In this document: positions 26,701 through 39,910 of the stretch, piece by piece
Numbering within the stretch: position 1 is the first letter of the stretch
Layout of the letters: each line of letters begins with the position of its first letter
Source: Brachypodius melanocephalos
Taxonomy: Eukaryota; Chordata; Aves; Passeriformes; Pycnonotidae
NCBI GenBank assembly: GCA_013398615.1
Contig: VZSR01002420.1
Location: 1,444,242 to 1,508,241 of the forward strand
Direction of reading: 5' to 3'
DNA: 64,000 nt
The notes under the pieces: generated by a model
Told to the model about the DNA's origin: nothing
Seen by the model: the letters and a program-made list of their open reading frames with translations, nothing else
Databases searched by the model: none
Program-made: the position numbers and the translations under genes

Positions 26701-29700
26701 AGCTTTTAGAAACAGTTTCAGTGAAAAAGCCTCTTTTGTTGTTTATGAGTGTTATAATGCAGCACTTAAAACCTGACTGGTTCTTTTTGTGTGCAGTGGC
26801 AATAGAAACTGATTAGATTTGAAAATGAATGTTTCAGACTCCAATTCAAATATTGTTGTCCTTCACTTTTTCTTTTCACTATCCATTAGAATGTGACATT
26901 CTTAGACATGAAGGAGCCTTTAATATGGGACTCTTTAGTACTGTCATTTCCACACCTGCAACAATGGAGCAGAGCATGGCCACTGTACAGCACTAGTACA
27001 ACTAAAAGCCTCTGCATGCTTTATTTCTGTACTGACATTAAACAGTTATTTTGAATTATGATGTGTTGAAAGTCCCAGTTTCACGTCTTGCTTGATGCGT
27101 GTGACTTTTAGTTTAGCTGGGGACACTGCTCCACTCATTTTCACCATACGCAATTCCTTCCATGTTAGAAATGCTGCTGCTTCTCCACACCCTGAGGTCA
27201 GGAGAGGTCAGCAGTGGAGCATGTGCCTACACATGATGGAATAAGGTCCTAGAATAAAGGCTGCCTGAGGTTTGTCCTGCTGGGCAGGTCAGTTTTCCAT
27301 TTTTGGGGTGGTGAACTTCATATGCAGTGGGACAAGAAATTTCAGAGGGAAACTGGGATAATTAAAATAATTTTATTTGGCCCATTGCCAATTCTTTCAT
27401 CTCAGAAAACATTGCTGTGGAGACAGGCACAGATCCTGTAGATTAGTCTAGTCTGAATAGCTCTGATACAACATTTTGAACATTGAACCTTAGCGAACAT
27501 CTAACATGCAAGGACATTTCTGTGGGACAGTTTGAATACTTTTGCTTTCATAATTTATTTTTTTCTTTATTGGGTCTTCCTTGAGATTAAGTCTGAACTA
27601 AGTGGATTCTCAGGTTAGTGTGGTATTTCCTTATGTAGACTGCATCACAAAACTACTCCAGAAGAAGATATTTTCATGAGCAAGACTTGTATAAATTATG
27701 AAGAAAAAATTTACCTGGAAAAGCTGAAATAGAGATTTAAATACTGTACAAGCTGGATAGAATTAAAGCTACCCTTGTGTTTCAGTTTCTAGATCTAGAA
27801 GCCATAACATTTTCTCCTCCTGTGCTTAATCTAGAGTGTTTGTAATAAACCACCGTGTCTGCTTGCCAAGAGATTGCCACAGAGAGAAAGAAGTTGCTGC
27901 TGATGACAGAGGCAAATCTTGTTATTCTGAAAATTATTCCTCAGGCAGCTTCTCGGTAACTTCGTTTTCCAGATGATTCCTGATGAATCAGTGGCAGCGA
28001 CTCAGAGAGCAGCCAGTTGCTCAGAGAGTTTTGCTGTGGTGACACTGGTGTGGGAGGCTGGCAGCGGGCTGAGAGCATCCAGGAGCCAATCCATAGGTCT
28101 GGTTCCATACATCCTCTGAGCAGTACTTATGGAGAGCCCTTAGATGGTGCTGTACGGCAGCGCTCGGCCCGTCGGCACCTCCGCTGCCTTCGGGATGCCC
28201 GTGCCCCACCGCAGGACTGACATTTGGCCGTGGTTCAGTCTAAAGAAGGTGAAAAGGCAGTCTCTGGGCACTGTTAATTAGGATGAGTAAATGAAATCTG
28301 TCAGTGGAGACATATTAAATATTAAATTCAAACGTGGATTTCAATAGATGCTGTAATTTAATCTTTATAAGCTTGAATCATGTCGTGCATAAACTTCCAT
28401 GCCAAATGTGTTGCTCTCTGTCTGTAAAACAAAGGGCTTTTAAATAATAGTTAAGGAGTTTTTAAAGGGCATTTGAGGATCATCCTGATGGAAGAATAGT
28501 GCTCACCCTGGGAACTTCCTCATGTAAATATAGGTGTGGTGGTGTGGCTTTCAGGTTATATCTTCCAGGCTGTGAATCTCTCTTCATTTCTAAAGGGATG
28601 CAGATTTAGGAATTTGAGTTTTGCTGTCGGTTACAACGGAATTGAAATGGAATTTCCTCTAGCAGGATGAGTTTCAAGCCACAAAGTAAATTTTATTTGG
28701 AAACTGCTAGTTGAATTATTAAAGAGAGTTATTAAACAGCTCTCAAATACTGATGGTATCTTTTGTAACAACAGAGGAGAGAAGTGAGGAGTTGAAAACA
28801 AATTGATCTTTGCCCCTTGGAAATGAGTTATGTGACTGTTTTTTTACTAAGTTGGTAATATTGCCTTCCTATAGTTTCACTGCGTGCTTATGCACGTTCC
28901 TGTATTTTCTAAGTGTTTTCCACCTGTTCCTGCAGCTTGAGGGTGTTAAGCCTGGGAATATTCTGCCAAAACAAATGAAATATGCACATGAAATAGTTCG
29001 TGTTTTCAGAATTACTTCATTTAGTCATGACTTTTATTTATTTAGAGGGAGAGAGAAAGAGCTGGTGGTGTTACAATCTCCACTCTCCCTGCTCTATTTT
29101 TTTTTATATCTGAAACTTCCTATAACCCAACTTATTTTTTTTGCCATTTGAAATGTCCCAGGCTGCATAAACTGAGTATCTGCTGTGTGTTCCTCTCATC
29201 CTCGGGCCCCTTATTCTGTTATTTTAGGCGTATCCTTTACCATTATGTGGGTTGTTAACATTACCCAGAATTCTGCTCCCATGTAGGTGGGACCAAGAAC
29301 TGAGATTTTCTTTCTTTTGAGTTGAGAAACAAACTCTGGCTTGAAAATACTGACAAGTTACTGGGTGGTGATTTGTAGCCTAAAGCTGATGGCTATAAAT
29401 TCTCACCTGTGAAAAGAGAATCTTGTAGCTCTGCACAATATGTTCTTCCAGCTGCAGCTGAATTTCTGCTCTGTTAATATCCTTAAGCAGCTGCAGCAAT
29501 GTGTCACACTGATGTGGCATTTTGCATCCCCAAAGCTCTGCTAGAATATTTGAACTTAGTAAGGCACTCCACTGAGCTGAGAGGGAGGCCAGTGTCGCTA
29601 CAGCTCTACAGAAAAAGAAACAGCACCTGGGAGGTTAAAGCAACTTTCCCTCACCCTGCAGCAAGTCAATGGTGGAGCTGGAATTACAGCTCAGGAGGTT

Positions 29701-32700
29701 CCTGGCTTGTGCTACACCACACTGTGGAGAAAGGTCATTTCCCAAAATAGTGCAGAAGGTTTGTTATTGATAATAGGGCAACAAAGGGCTCTGGATGTAT
29801 TAACAGGTCACTGTGTGCTGCCCTTAGTAATACATAATTTAGTAACCTTCCAAAATGGGCTGCATCATATTTTTCTGCAGCAGTATCACTTTCACTGTTA
29901 GTTTTATCTGCTATACTCCGGATAGGTATTTTTGTTTTGGCTCTTCTAACGCAGTTTTATTCAAAGTAAATAGGGACATTTGCTAAGTAGGCATGAAAAG
30001 CCTCCTGATTAGCAGCCTCCTGCATTAAACTGCAATATCCAGCTCACCTTTCAGGTCAGCATAGCTCCTCTGCCCCTTGGAAGACACTGAGCTCTGTCTG
30101 CCTGAGGAGAACAGAGAGGTGATGGAAGATTTTGGTGGCAAGATTTTGCTGGGGTACAAGGATGGGAGCCCACAGGGCTGCCAGGTTTGGTGATGGCCTT
30201 GGGCCTCTCAGAGGGGCAGGGAAACCCCATCCCCACCCAGTGGGACAGGGTAGAGGGTGCTGATACTTGTGAAGGGGTTTTCATTGAGATTTGGTCCCAG
30301 CTGTTCCTCAAATGACCTTGGGGATGGGGTACTTGGTAGCTATTGTTGGATCTTGTAGATTTTTATTTCAATTTGCCTTTTATAAAGTGCTGTTGATCCC
30401 CTTTGAACTCTTTTACTTCAGCAGTGTACTTACTGAAGGATTTCGTTTCTTCTCAAAATGAATTTTTTGACCTGCTAGGTTATGCAGCAAATTCAAAAGT
30501 ACTATGTAGGAAACAAGTTTATTTTTTCACCAAGCACCCAGATCTGCAATTGAAAGAAGAACAAAATGGTATTTTGCCTTAGCAAAGCCTGAAGAATTGC
30601 AGTGAATCACAGTGAGAAGAATGACATTCACAAAGCAAATAGGTATTGAATCAATTTATTCAGTCTCATTATGATTTGGCTTTGGGTGAAGAGTCTCCAA
30701 ACAGGGAAACACCAGGGAAAGAAATGGGGAAGCCAAAATGTGTAAGGAGAGTTAAGCAGAGCACGTACAACATCCAGAGAGTGCAAGGGTGCTGTTCTCT
30801 CATCTTCATGTCTGTGAATATATGTATTTGAATTAACAGAGCAATGTGAGCTTCATGTGCTGCATTTGCTTTTTAATGCTTGGTGGTTGAAGTAATTGGA
30901 TCTATTGTTGTGGGCATTGGGAATGCCAGCTTGGCTCTTACGGTCACTGACTTGTGCACATGACCTTCTGGAGGTCAGAGCACTGCAGAGCTTGCTCTGT
31001 TTCACTCTCAGAGGTACCAGTCATTACAGTCACTGCTTTGAAAAAGCAATGTCCATGTTCCCTGCCTTGTTTATGCTGAATTGTGGTGTGTTTTGTTTTG
31101 TTCTTGTTTTACTAGTTCATCTCTTTAACTATCTTCTGGTGGATTCAGAGTTTTTGAAGTTTGGTTGGCTTTTTGTTTCCCCTGTGTATGTGTGTTTAGG
31201 TTTGGTTTTTTTGACCCACAGTTGAAACTGGTTGATCAGAGATTGAATTGTAAATATTACTGGTTTTGAGTGATGCTTGGTACTTGATTGGGCATCCTGC
31301 TTTCATTCTTCCATATAATGAAGTCAGCCAGATGAAGTCAAGCAGTGCCACATAGGAAAAACAGTAAATTTTCTGGGTAAAAAAACCCTTCTTGTGATTG
31401 AGGCCAAATGATTCATGGCAAATGCTGATGAATACATAATTTCAGCATTGACCACCTCTGCCTTCCCTGCTAGGGAACTCAAGAGAGACCCGAGTAAAAC
31501 ATCCTGTAAAAACAGAGACAAATGATTTCTCTAGAGTGCCTCAGTTCATGCTCTTGGTCTGGAGAATGCTTGAATTCTTGTGGCAGAAAGGGAGGTTTCA
31601 AGGTCTGTGTGGTTTGTATTTTCTGGCACCAGATGGTTTTGTGGTTCTTCATGGTATGAATCCTTTCAAGGAGCCTGGGGAGTTGCTGTCAGTCCTCAAC
31701 TTTCTTTATACAAATCTGTCCAAACATACAGGATTAAAGCACCAAGAATGGCATGAAACAACCCGTAGATTTTGTGGTCCATCACTGGATCGGCTGGACT
31801 TAAAGCAAAGCAATCATGGTGCTGGTGATTGGATTGCCTACCATAAAATTCCTGTATGGTTCACATGGGGATAGCTGTGCTTCCTCAGAGCCTCTTTATT
31901 TCTCCCTAAAAGCTCACCAGGATATAACTATCATGTTCTCGCTATCGAAGATTCTGTTTTGGCTGAATTGAATGTTTTCTCCCAGTCTTTAGCCCTCTTG
32001 CACCACACTGCTCTTTAAAAATGCTCACATTACCAGCTGAAATTTGCATCTGCTGTAGGAATTCTGTGGGTGGGCTTACTCTGTCTAGGTAGTGGTATTG
32101 TTCTTCTGGAGAGTTTAGACCTCCTTAAAACTGAACTCCTGCTTACAACAGATTTGAGTATTTTTATGTCTTGCTGGATAGCCTTATTTTTTTTTGTGCT
32201 GCTCTGTGGCTTGATCAGGGCAAGCAGCACATTGTATATCTGCCTGCACTTGTTTGGAATTGATGCTGTGCCCTGGGTGTTGTGCTCAGATTTACAGCTG
32301 AAGTAAAAAGAACAACCACTTGTTACCATCGATTTTTCCCCCTCCTCAATGTGTCAAACTGCTCCTGGTCCTTTGGAAGCTTATTGGGCTGCTTGGAACC
32401 AGGGGGAAAAATGGTGAGCAGAGTCCTAAATCAATTGTCTCAGGTCTCATTTCCTTCAGGGTTCTGCATTTCTTTTTTTGGCAAGGGTTTTTTCACTGCT
32501 TTGCAACAGGCAAGAGCTACTGAGGATATAAAATGTTTTGTCACTCAAGAAGAAGCAGGGCTGGGAAAATTAGGGGTCCCAGCTGTTGTGTAAATAGCTT
32601 TAAGGGCATAACTTTTTTGAAGAGGCCTGTTTGTGGTTAAGTTGTTCAAGGCATTCTCTCAGTCAGGAAACCTGTTTGCTGTAACCCAAACATTAAAATC

Positions 32701-34670
32701 CGTTTGGATCATCTCACAAACACTTTTTGGTTTTTTTTTTTTTTTGGTGTTTTTTTTTGTTTGTTTGTTTGTTTGTTTGTTTTTTTCCTGGATATCTTTT
32801 GTTGATGTGGTATGGCCTTGCTAAAACTATCCGTTCCTCAAAGCCTCCTTCTGCTTGTACTTTTAGATTCTTATGAAGGTGTATTGTGTAATTCACACAG
32901 TGAACTGTATTGTGTATTCTCCTTTTCCTTATTTCTCCCTATACATGGAAAGCTGCTAGAGCTGGGGTGAAATCCATGCTACCTTTAATTGCTAAGGGCA
33001 AAGTCCCACTTTTGCAAAGCACTTCTCTTTCATTTCTTTCCACTCTGTATCTTTGCATCTCTGTCATGTGACTTGTTTTGGCAAAGGCTGACAGACCCCT
33101 TTCCAGCCTGGTAGGGCGATGCTGGCAGAGGCATCTTACAGGTGCAGCCCTCTTCACCACTGTTAGATGAGGGAAAATGCATTTTTCATTTGGAGATAGA
33201 AAATGATCCACACTACAGTCCCTTGCCCAAAATCCTGGCTGTTTCTCTTCAAGAGATGCTGAAGTTATATCATGCATCTGACTGGCCGGTGCCACAGTAT
33301 GGAGCCTTTATTTATAGATCTGTATAAATAAAATCAATCTTCTTCTGCAAACTGCCAAATTGTATTTCCCAAAAGCTGAGGAATCTACAGTCCATTAAAT
33401 CTGGAGGTAATGAATGAGCCCAACTCTCTAGAAAGAGCACCTTTTGTTCAGAAAGACTGGGGTTTTTTTTAATCTGGCTGCTGACATGAATTGTCTACAG
33501 TTTTTTTCCTGCAAAAATTGAACATATTGGTTTTGAAGTGTTAAAAAAAGTTGCTGCACTGTGGTATTTAGTGTAATTATGTTAATTCATGTTTTGAATT
33601 AAAGAGATCCTGAATAGTTGAAGGTGTATGTGATATGGGCACAGACAAGCCAAGATGTGCAGGCAGGGGATGAGGAAGGGGAATTACTTAAAGAAGGTGT
33701 TCATCCCGTGACATGCGTGCAGGGGAGAGGACAGATCATTGGCAGCAGGTGCCCTGTAAGCAATGTGAGCAGTTGGTAAGGCTGGCTGCTGTTCACCTTT
33801 TCAGGATGTGGGTTTGAATTACAGTGTTCTGTTTGATCATTATCAGGAAAAAAGAACCACATTTTGAACTGCAGTACCTCGAGGGTAACTCCCATGCCAT
33901 ATACATTAAGAAAAAAAACCCCAGTTGCTTGTCTTCATGGCCAGCCTATGAGACATGGAGGATGCATTACCCATTTCCTAGTTCAGCTGCATTAATCTGT
34001 TTTCTGACACCTCTCATGTCCAGAAGAACCTGCAGGCTCTGTCAGGGCACAGCCATTGAGCTTGCTGGTGAGAAAGGGTTGGTTTCAGGACCCTCCAAGA
34101 GGCCTTTAATTAGAGTCTCAAACTCCTGCCTCTCCATTCCTGGGGAGTTTCATTGCCAATCCCAGGTCCTCCCTTTAATGAGCTGAAAACTGGATGGGCT
34201 TTGGCACATGCTTGATTGTCCATTAGCAAGAGAAACTCTGCTAATTGCCAAGAACCCCACAAGATATCTTGGGCTGGGCAGATGTTTGGTGTGAGGAGAG
34301 GCTGCTGTCTGCTCTTGCCTCTGCCCTGTGTCCCAGATTGCCTGCTGGAGTCAAAGAGAGTGAGACATTCCTCCTGCACTTAGCAGCAGCCTCTGTCTGT
34401 GGCTGGAAGGTTTCCCTGAGTTCTCTCACCTTGCTGGGAGATCTTTCAAAGACCTTTTTAAGAGGTGGGAGGGTATCTTTCCTTGAGGGTAGCTTTCTTT
34501 GCTGGCTGTCCTCTTGATAGCCAGGAGGGAAAGGGTAAACAAGGATACCATCAGAATTCAAGTTGAATGCATCCTTGGGATGTAAGATGTCAGATTTCAC
34601 TTGGCTTGACTGACAATATTAACTGTGTTCTTGGGTTAAGTCCTTTTCCCTTTTTTGTTTACAGGAAAGG
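20740..34670. other. Intergenic region, no recognised gene
   Basis: AT-rich single-copy-looking DNA between MMAA and ZNF827. Open frames are short and show no protein family I know. A modest CpG cluster occurs near 25,100-25,220 and a denser one at 28,150-28,215. A T-rich (GTTT)n tract is at 32,730-32,790. In human the testis gene C4orf51 lies in this interval; I see no convincing counterpart. Confidence 0.55.
32730..32790 (+). repeat. T-rich/(GTTT)n low-complexity tract
   Basis: A poly-T run interrupted by GG leads into five or six tandem GTTT units and another T-run. A simple repeat with no coding or regulatory reading. Confidence 0.85.
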
Positions 34671-34675
34671 AGTCT

Positions 34676-34705
34676 TCAGAAAGTCCCTTGTCAGAAAGTC
34701 CCTTG
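34676..34705 (+). repeat. 15-bp perfect tandem duplication
   Basis: The 15-mer TCAGAAAGTCCCTTG occurs twice head to tail (34,676-34,690 and 34,691-34,705) with no mismatch. It looks like a recent local replication-slippage duplication in intergenic DNA. Confidence 0.9.
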
Positions 34706-35499
34706 TGATGAGATGATGTGAGGGACTTCGCAGTCTTACCCTGCAAGCAAGATAACTGACTTGAGTTTGTTATGATACTGTGACTTGTTACAACAAGCAG
34801 TCCACCCCCTGCAAGAGTAGAGCAAGAGCAGACCACGTATGTGCACTTCTGCTGGGGTGGAAGTTCTCTGGCTTTGTGTTTGCACAGTGAATTCAATGTC
34901 AACCTGCGTACAGACAGCAGATCTCAGAGGAGTCAGAGATAAGTAGCCTGGCCTTTTTTGGCTTTTTGATGTTCTAGAAAAAGCTGCAGAGCTAAGGGAT
35001 TTCTTCTGAGTTTTTGGCCTGTCATGAACTGGCAGGTGACATGGGAGGAGGTGGTCCCTGGTCATTTGGCAGTGCCAAGAGCGAGCTTTGAACTATGCAG
35101 GCTTCTGGCAGGTTAGGAAACATTCCCACTAGACATTTCAGAGTCCTGGCCTCTTGGCTGCCAGTGACAGTTTTGGGTGATCTTTTTATTTATATTTGGT
35201 CACTACTATTGAGTTGTCTGAGTTCCTCTCTTAGACTGGCCCAAGAAACTAAAAAAGTTCAGTGGGAAACAGATTTTTCTGAACAGTGCAAAACCATGCC
35301 CCATCCATTTTCTCTTGGCTCTCTAAATGTGGAAGATTCTTGAAGTCTACCACCAAATAAGAGCCTGGATCTTGACAGGCTATTGATTAGGTGACAGAAA
35401 AAAACTAATGACAACACTCATGGGACTTGGGCTGAATGGCAAATACGAAAGTTGAGTGCAATTCATAGTTTTAACAAACTAGCCACAGGATAGTAACAG

Positions 35500-35790
35500 T
35501 TGGAAGATCGGGAAGAAGACTGCCTGGCTGAATAGGGAGCTTTTGGTGAACTCAGGGAAGAAAAAGAATTTCTGACATTTGGAAGAAGGGACAGAGGCAA
35601 CTCAGGAGAAAAGTTCAAGGATGTCATTATGTCACGTAGAGAGAAAATTAGAAAGGTGAAAGCTCAGCTGCAACTCAATCTGGCCTTCCCTGTGAAAGAT
35701 AATTTAAAAAGTCTTAATAAATTCATTAATAACAAAAGAAGGGCCTTGGAGGTCTTTTTCAACCTTAAGGATTATAGGATTCTGTGAAAT
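35500..35790 (+). mobile_element. CR1 LINE fragment with internal deletion
   Basis: The left part (about 35,500-35,740) resembles the endonuclease/reverse-transcriptase ORF region of chicken-repeat-1 LINEs: GAATAGGGAGC, then CTCAGGGAAG, GAGAAAATTAGAAAGG and ACAAAAGAAGGGCC occur in the expected order. From about 35,742 it jumps to the CR1 3' end (GGAGGTCTTTTTCAACC), and ends at ATTCTGTGA near 35,787. The middle of the element is missing. The element is decayed and cannot encode a protein. Its left edge may extend further (to about 35,370) but similarity there is less clear. Confidence 0.75.
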
Positions 35791-36748
35791 ACATTTATCC
35801 TTGAAATACGATACCCTAATTTTTGTGAAGTGCCTAAATTCACCCTTAGTTACATTTTCCTGGTTGGAGTTGCTGGAGGACTGAATTTCTCCTGGCTCTG
35901 ACTTAGAGAAATCTGTCACTATGAGTAGGAATGAAACTTGACTGATGCAATCTTATCACAGTATCACCATATAAATGGATCTTATTTATTTTTAATTGAA
36001 ATGTCAACTTAAAAGATACAGTGCATATTTTTAAATCACACTGACATTATATTTAGATCTTTTCATTAACTTCTGGGTATGCAGTCCCATTAAAAATAGG
36101 GAGCTAAGTATAAAAACATGAAGTCTTGCTTACTAAATATTCAGAGTGCAAGTGGGCATTGCTCTGGTAACACCTGTGAATAGAGCTATTCTGGTACATT
36201 TTAAAAGTGTCACTGGCATGAGTGACAGACACCAATGTATTCATATTATTTCAGAACCATGCTGAAGGAAGGAGCTTTACTGCAACTCTTTATCTTTACT
36301 TAGATTCCTTTCCCATTTATAAAATGTTTTTCTCAGTTTCAGGAAAGAAAGATCCAGGGATTTTTATTGCTAAAACAAGCACTGTTCTAACTGTGCTGGA
36401 ATGCAATTGCACACTATGTGCTGGATACCAGGGAAGTGTTAATCCCTGCAATCGAGGAATACCAGACGTGGATATTTTGTCTTTATTTATTTTGCTGGTT
36501 CTAGCCCCGAGCAGGGCCTAGACCAGGCTCATGTGGTCATTTGTGCCAGCTTGAGGCAGTGAGAGCAAACTGGCAGAAACCTGCTCCTATTGATTGATAC
36601 AGTCTTGTTCCAAAGTCTTGCTCACCCATGTGTGAGCACCTTGGTTAGGGCTTTGACCCTCCCAACTGGCTTTCTGGCAAATTTCTTAAAAAACAAATTC
36701 TTCGGCCTGGCGCGTGAATGAACATTCCAGGCTTAAATAGCAAAACTA

Positions 36749-36783
36749 TTAAATCAAGAAAGTACTCTTAAATCAAGAAAGTA
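36749..36783 (+). repeat. 16-bp near-tandem duplication
   Basis: TTAAATCAAGAAAGTA occurs at 36,749-36,764 and again at 36,768-36,783, separated by three bases (period 19). A small local duplication in intergenic sequence. Confidence 0.85.
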
Positions 36784-37437
36784 TTTGATGCCTTGTTGAC
36801 CAGCCAGGAAGCAAGGCCTATTTTTGGTTTTGGTCACTTTAGGCTGTGTTGCAAACATTGGCATGAAAGTCTAGGGGCTCAGCGAGAGAACATTTTCCTC
36901 TTCTTTATTTAAACAGGCACATTCCCAGAAGAGTAACAATCCAAAGTTTATACTTCCAGTGCAATGCTGTCTGAGAAGTGCTGGAAAAAGAAAGGTATGT
37001 GATAGAAAAGAGGTCTGAAAAGTGAAGTAGAGCAGAACTAAATGCAAACAGAAGAGGAACTTCTACTACAGAAACTTGAAGTCTTTTAATTAACTGTAGC
37101 CTAAACTGGAAAAAAATATGGAAGGGGGAGGGGGTTTACTATTTTTTTTTTTTTGAGTTGTGCCATATGTTGATTTTAATAATGATTAGGGTGGAGGGAA
37201 ATGAAACAGTTACAAAGAAACCCAAAACAAAGCATGGAAAGCCCTTCCCCATTTTAAATAGGGGAATAGGTTGCCATAGGCTGCAAAAATAGTGCCATAC
37301 CATCACTTGATGCTCTGCTCTTCTCCTGTACAGTTGTACAGGGGTTTTTTGGGAGGATTTTTTTTTAACTTAATGAAACATATTTCCAGTCATTGTGTTC
37401 CCCTACCCTTGCTACTGCTCAGTTCCAGCTCTAAGTT

Positions 37438-37478
37438 TCTTTCCCTTTCCCTTTCCCTTGCCTTTCCCTTTCCCTGTC
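37438..37478 (+). repeat. (TTTCCC)n hexamer microsatellite
   Basis: Imperfect tandem TTTCCC units, interrupted once by TTGCC. A simple-sequence tract. Confidence 0.85.
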
Positions 37479-38932
37479 ATATATGTAAACCAAACCACTG
37501 CCAGGTTGGTCAAAGGCAGGTGTTGTGCCCATGCTTCATTCCTGATGTACTGCCTGGCATCCACCTGGATGGCTTTCCAGGGTATGTTCCCAAGAGCTCT
37601 GCAAGGAGCCCAGCAGCCAGGTAAAATTGCAGTCTTTGGTTTAAATGGAACCTGTAAATTCAGACAAGGTGTGCTCCCATCCCTTTTCCAAGGGCTCTGC
37701 TAAGGCATTGGCTGCCCCATGATCAAGGTTAGCTGGCAGTTCAGGCATTTCTTTAATTGCATCTCTTGAGTTTTTAAAACTTTGGTGCAAGAGAAGATGC
37801 CCTTTTCCTTTGCAGACTCCTTGAGTGCTCTGTGCTGGGGAGATGAGGTTCCATTTGCTGCAGCTCCACAGACACCATGGTGGCTGACAGACTCCAGGCA
37901 GGAGTGATTGCTCTGGTGTTTTATTAGCTCCCAGAAAATATATAGCAGGGAAAGGAGGCCATGCAGCTCCAGCACGGTCTGCCTGAGCTCTGACCCCTGG
38001 GGCAGGAGGCTACATTGCTTTTACAGCCAGCACTTAACCTCGCTGCTGAGACTTGTCAACAAGGAGGACAATTAGCAGCAGCAGAGATGGTGGATGATAT
38101 AATGCAGATGTCTGTCTGTTAGGAGCATAACTGATGTATTTTTAACATAACAAAGATGTTAAAATATGGCTCTGCATAGATGATGATGTCCCCTCCACTG
38201 CAGAGGAGCCCTCTTGACAGTGAAGTGTTATAGAAAATTGTAGGATTGTTGGTTTGGTTTGGCTTTTTGTCCCTTCCCCTCCATCCCCCAAATTCTCTCC
38301 CAAAGCCTTGTTCTGCTGGGCTCATAAGGACTATGGCATATGTAGGATTGTAAGAAATAACTACTTTTAAAAAAGGCCAGTTTTAGTTTTTAAACATATA
38401 TTAAAAATGTACATAGATTCAGAATGCAAACAGGACACTTTTTGTTTTGCTGAAAGGGCAGTACCCAACTGGAGCTGTTTTCTGCAATCACATGTGGATA
38501 TTGGAATATTATTGGAAGAAAATACAAGACTAGGGCAAGTTGAGTTAATTGATTAAAATGATACAGGTCTACAATGCTGTTGTAGCCACCTGCTGCAAAG
38601 GGCAGCTCCTTATCACATCCCAGCATGTCACACTAACACCCCTGCCTTGTCTGGGGGCACACAGGGGTTTGCTGGCAGACTAAAGCTTCAGGGGAATGAT
38701 TGCAGGCAGTTTATGTTTTGGTTGAGACTGGGCCTGATCTTTTAAACAAAAGCTTATTATAAATGACTCAAGGGCTGGAGTTTCCACAAGACTTGCACTT
38801 AACTGCTAGCTGACTACTTAGGCAGTCAGGAGAATTCACTAGGATAATTCAGGCCCTTCCCAGCTTATTTTAAGTAATTCTGCAGCGTGGTTTTGGTGAT
38901 TTGGAACTTATTTAAACAATTAGGCCACTTCT

Positions 38933-39097
38933 TCATAGAATCACAGAATGGTTTGCACTGGAAGGGACCTTAAAGTCGTGCAGTCCCAACTCTCCTGCCA
39001 TGAACAGCGACACCTTTCCACTGGACCAGATTGCTCAGAGTCCTCTCCAGGCTGGCCTTGAACATTTACTAGGATGGGGCACCACAGCTGCTCTGGG
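38933..39097 (-). mobile_element. CR1 LINE 3'-end fragment
   Basis: Read on the + strand this starts TCATAGAATCACAGAATGG, then GGAAGGGACCTTAAAG, CCTGCCATGAACAG and CTGGCCTTGAACA, ending near GGGCACCACAGCTGCTCTGGG. These are in the order of the reverse complement of the avian CR1 3' untranslated region. It is a typical 5'-truncated copy, moderately diverged, inserted in intergenic DNA on the minus strand. Confidence 0.9.
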
Positions 39098-39220
39098 CAT
39101 GATTTGCATGATTGCCTTTTAATTGCTAAGATAGCTATTTATGTCTAGTGCAAAAAACTCCACAGGGAGCATCACTGTGTATTTTCTATTACAGATAGTG
39201 CGTGGGTGGGAAGAGAGAGA

Positions 39221-39260
39221 GACACCACATGTTCCTGAGAGACACCACATGTTCCTGAGA
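39221..39260 (+). repeat. 20-bp perfect tandem duplication
   Basis: The 20-mer starting GACACCACATG and ending CCTGAGA is repeated exactly twice (39,221-39,240 and 39,241-39,260), followed by a partial third unit (GACACCA). A recent local duplication. Confidence 0.92.
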
Positions 39261-39902
39261 GACACCATGACTTACCAACTCTGTGTCAAAGCTTTTCTTT
39301 CAGGTAAGGAGTCAGCAGCAGCAGAGGAGCAGTGAATTCCAACACCCAGCAACATGTACAAGTTACTGATAAAGGCCCTGAAAATCACTATCCACGCCTC
39401 AGTAAAAATAACCGTAACAAGTCTTTCCAGTTGAGCAGACATTAACATTGCCCTGACTGAGGGAAAAAGGCAGTCCACATGTATTTAATGCTAACATTAA
39501 TATATCTGAGGATAATTCTTATTTAATGAACACCCAGATTATTTTTTTTCCTTGCTTAGTGTTTAAGTAGTCTAATTCCTTTTAGGATGTTGAGCATCTT
39601 TTCTTGTTCAGTGGAGTCAATAGTACCTTTGCTTCTTGCAAATTTGTCTGCTCTTAAAGTTTCCTTCTTTAGTGTCCTCTGTGCATTTTAATTATTCCAA
39701 TAATCTCTGGTTAAGACCCAGGTTTTTTCTAAAATGCAGATAAAATGAGTACATAATATTTTTACAATGAAAAAAAAATTTCATGACAATGTTTTAGCAC
39801 AATGTGTTCTTTCACTCACTGCTTAGCTCATCTTTAAGGAAATTTCCCTTATTTCATTTGGGCTATTTCCAAGCTACAGCAAGTCCACCAAACTACTGCT
39901 TA

Positions 39903-39910
39903 AGGATCTG
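39903..39910 (+). repeat. AGGATCTG, left member of a flanking 8-bp direct repeat
   Basis: This octamer lies at the left edge of the LTR-like block, and its last two bases start TGTTGTGACAGG, an LTR-like 5' terminus. The same octamer occurs at 43,647-43,654 just past the right LTR-like copy. Six of the eight bases (AGGATC) could be a target-site duplication. The right copy is offset by three bases from the CA-type terminus, so the reading is tentative. Confidence 0.4.
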
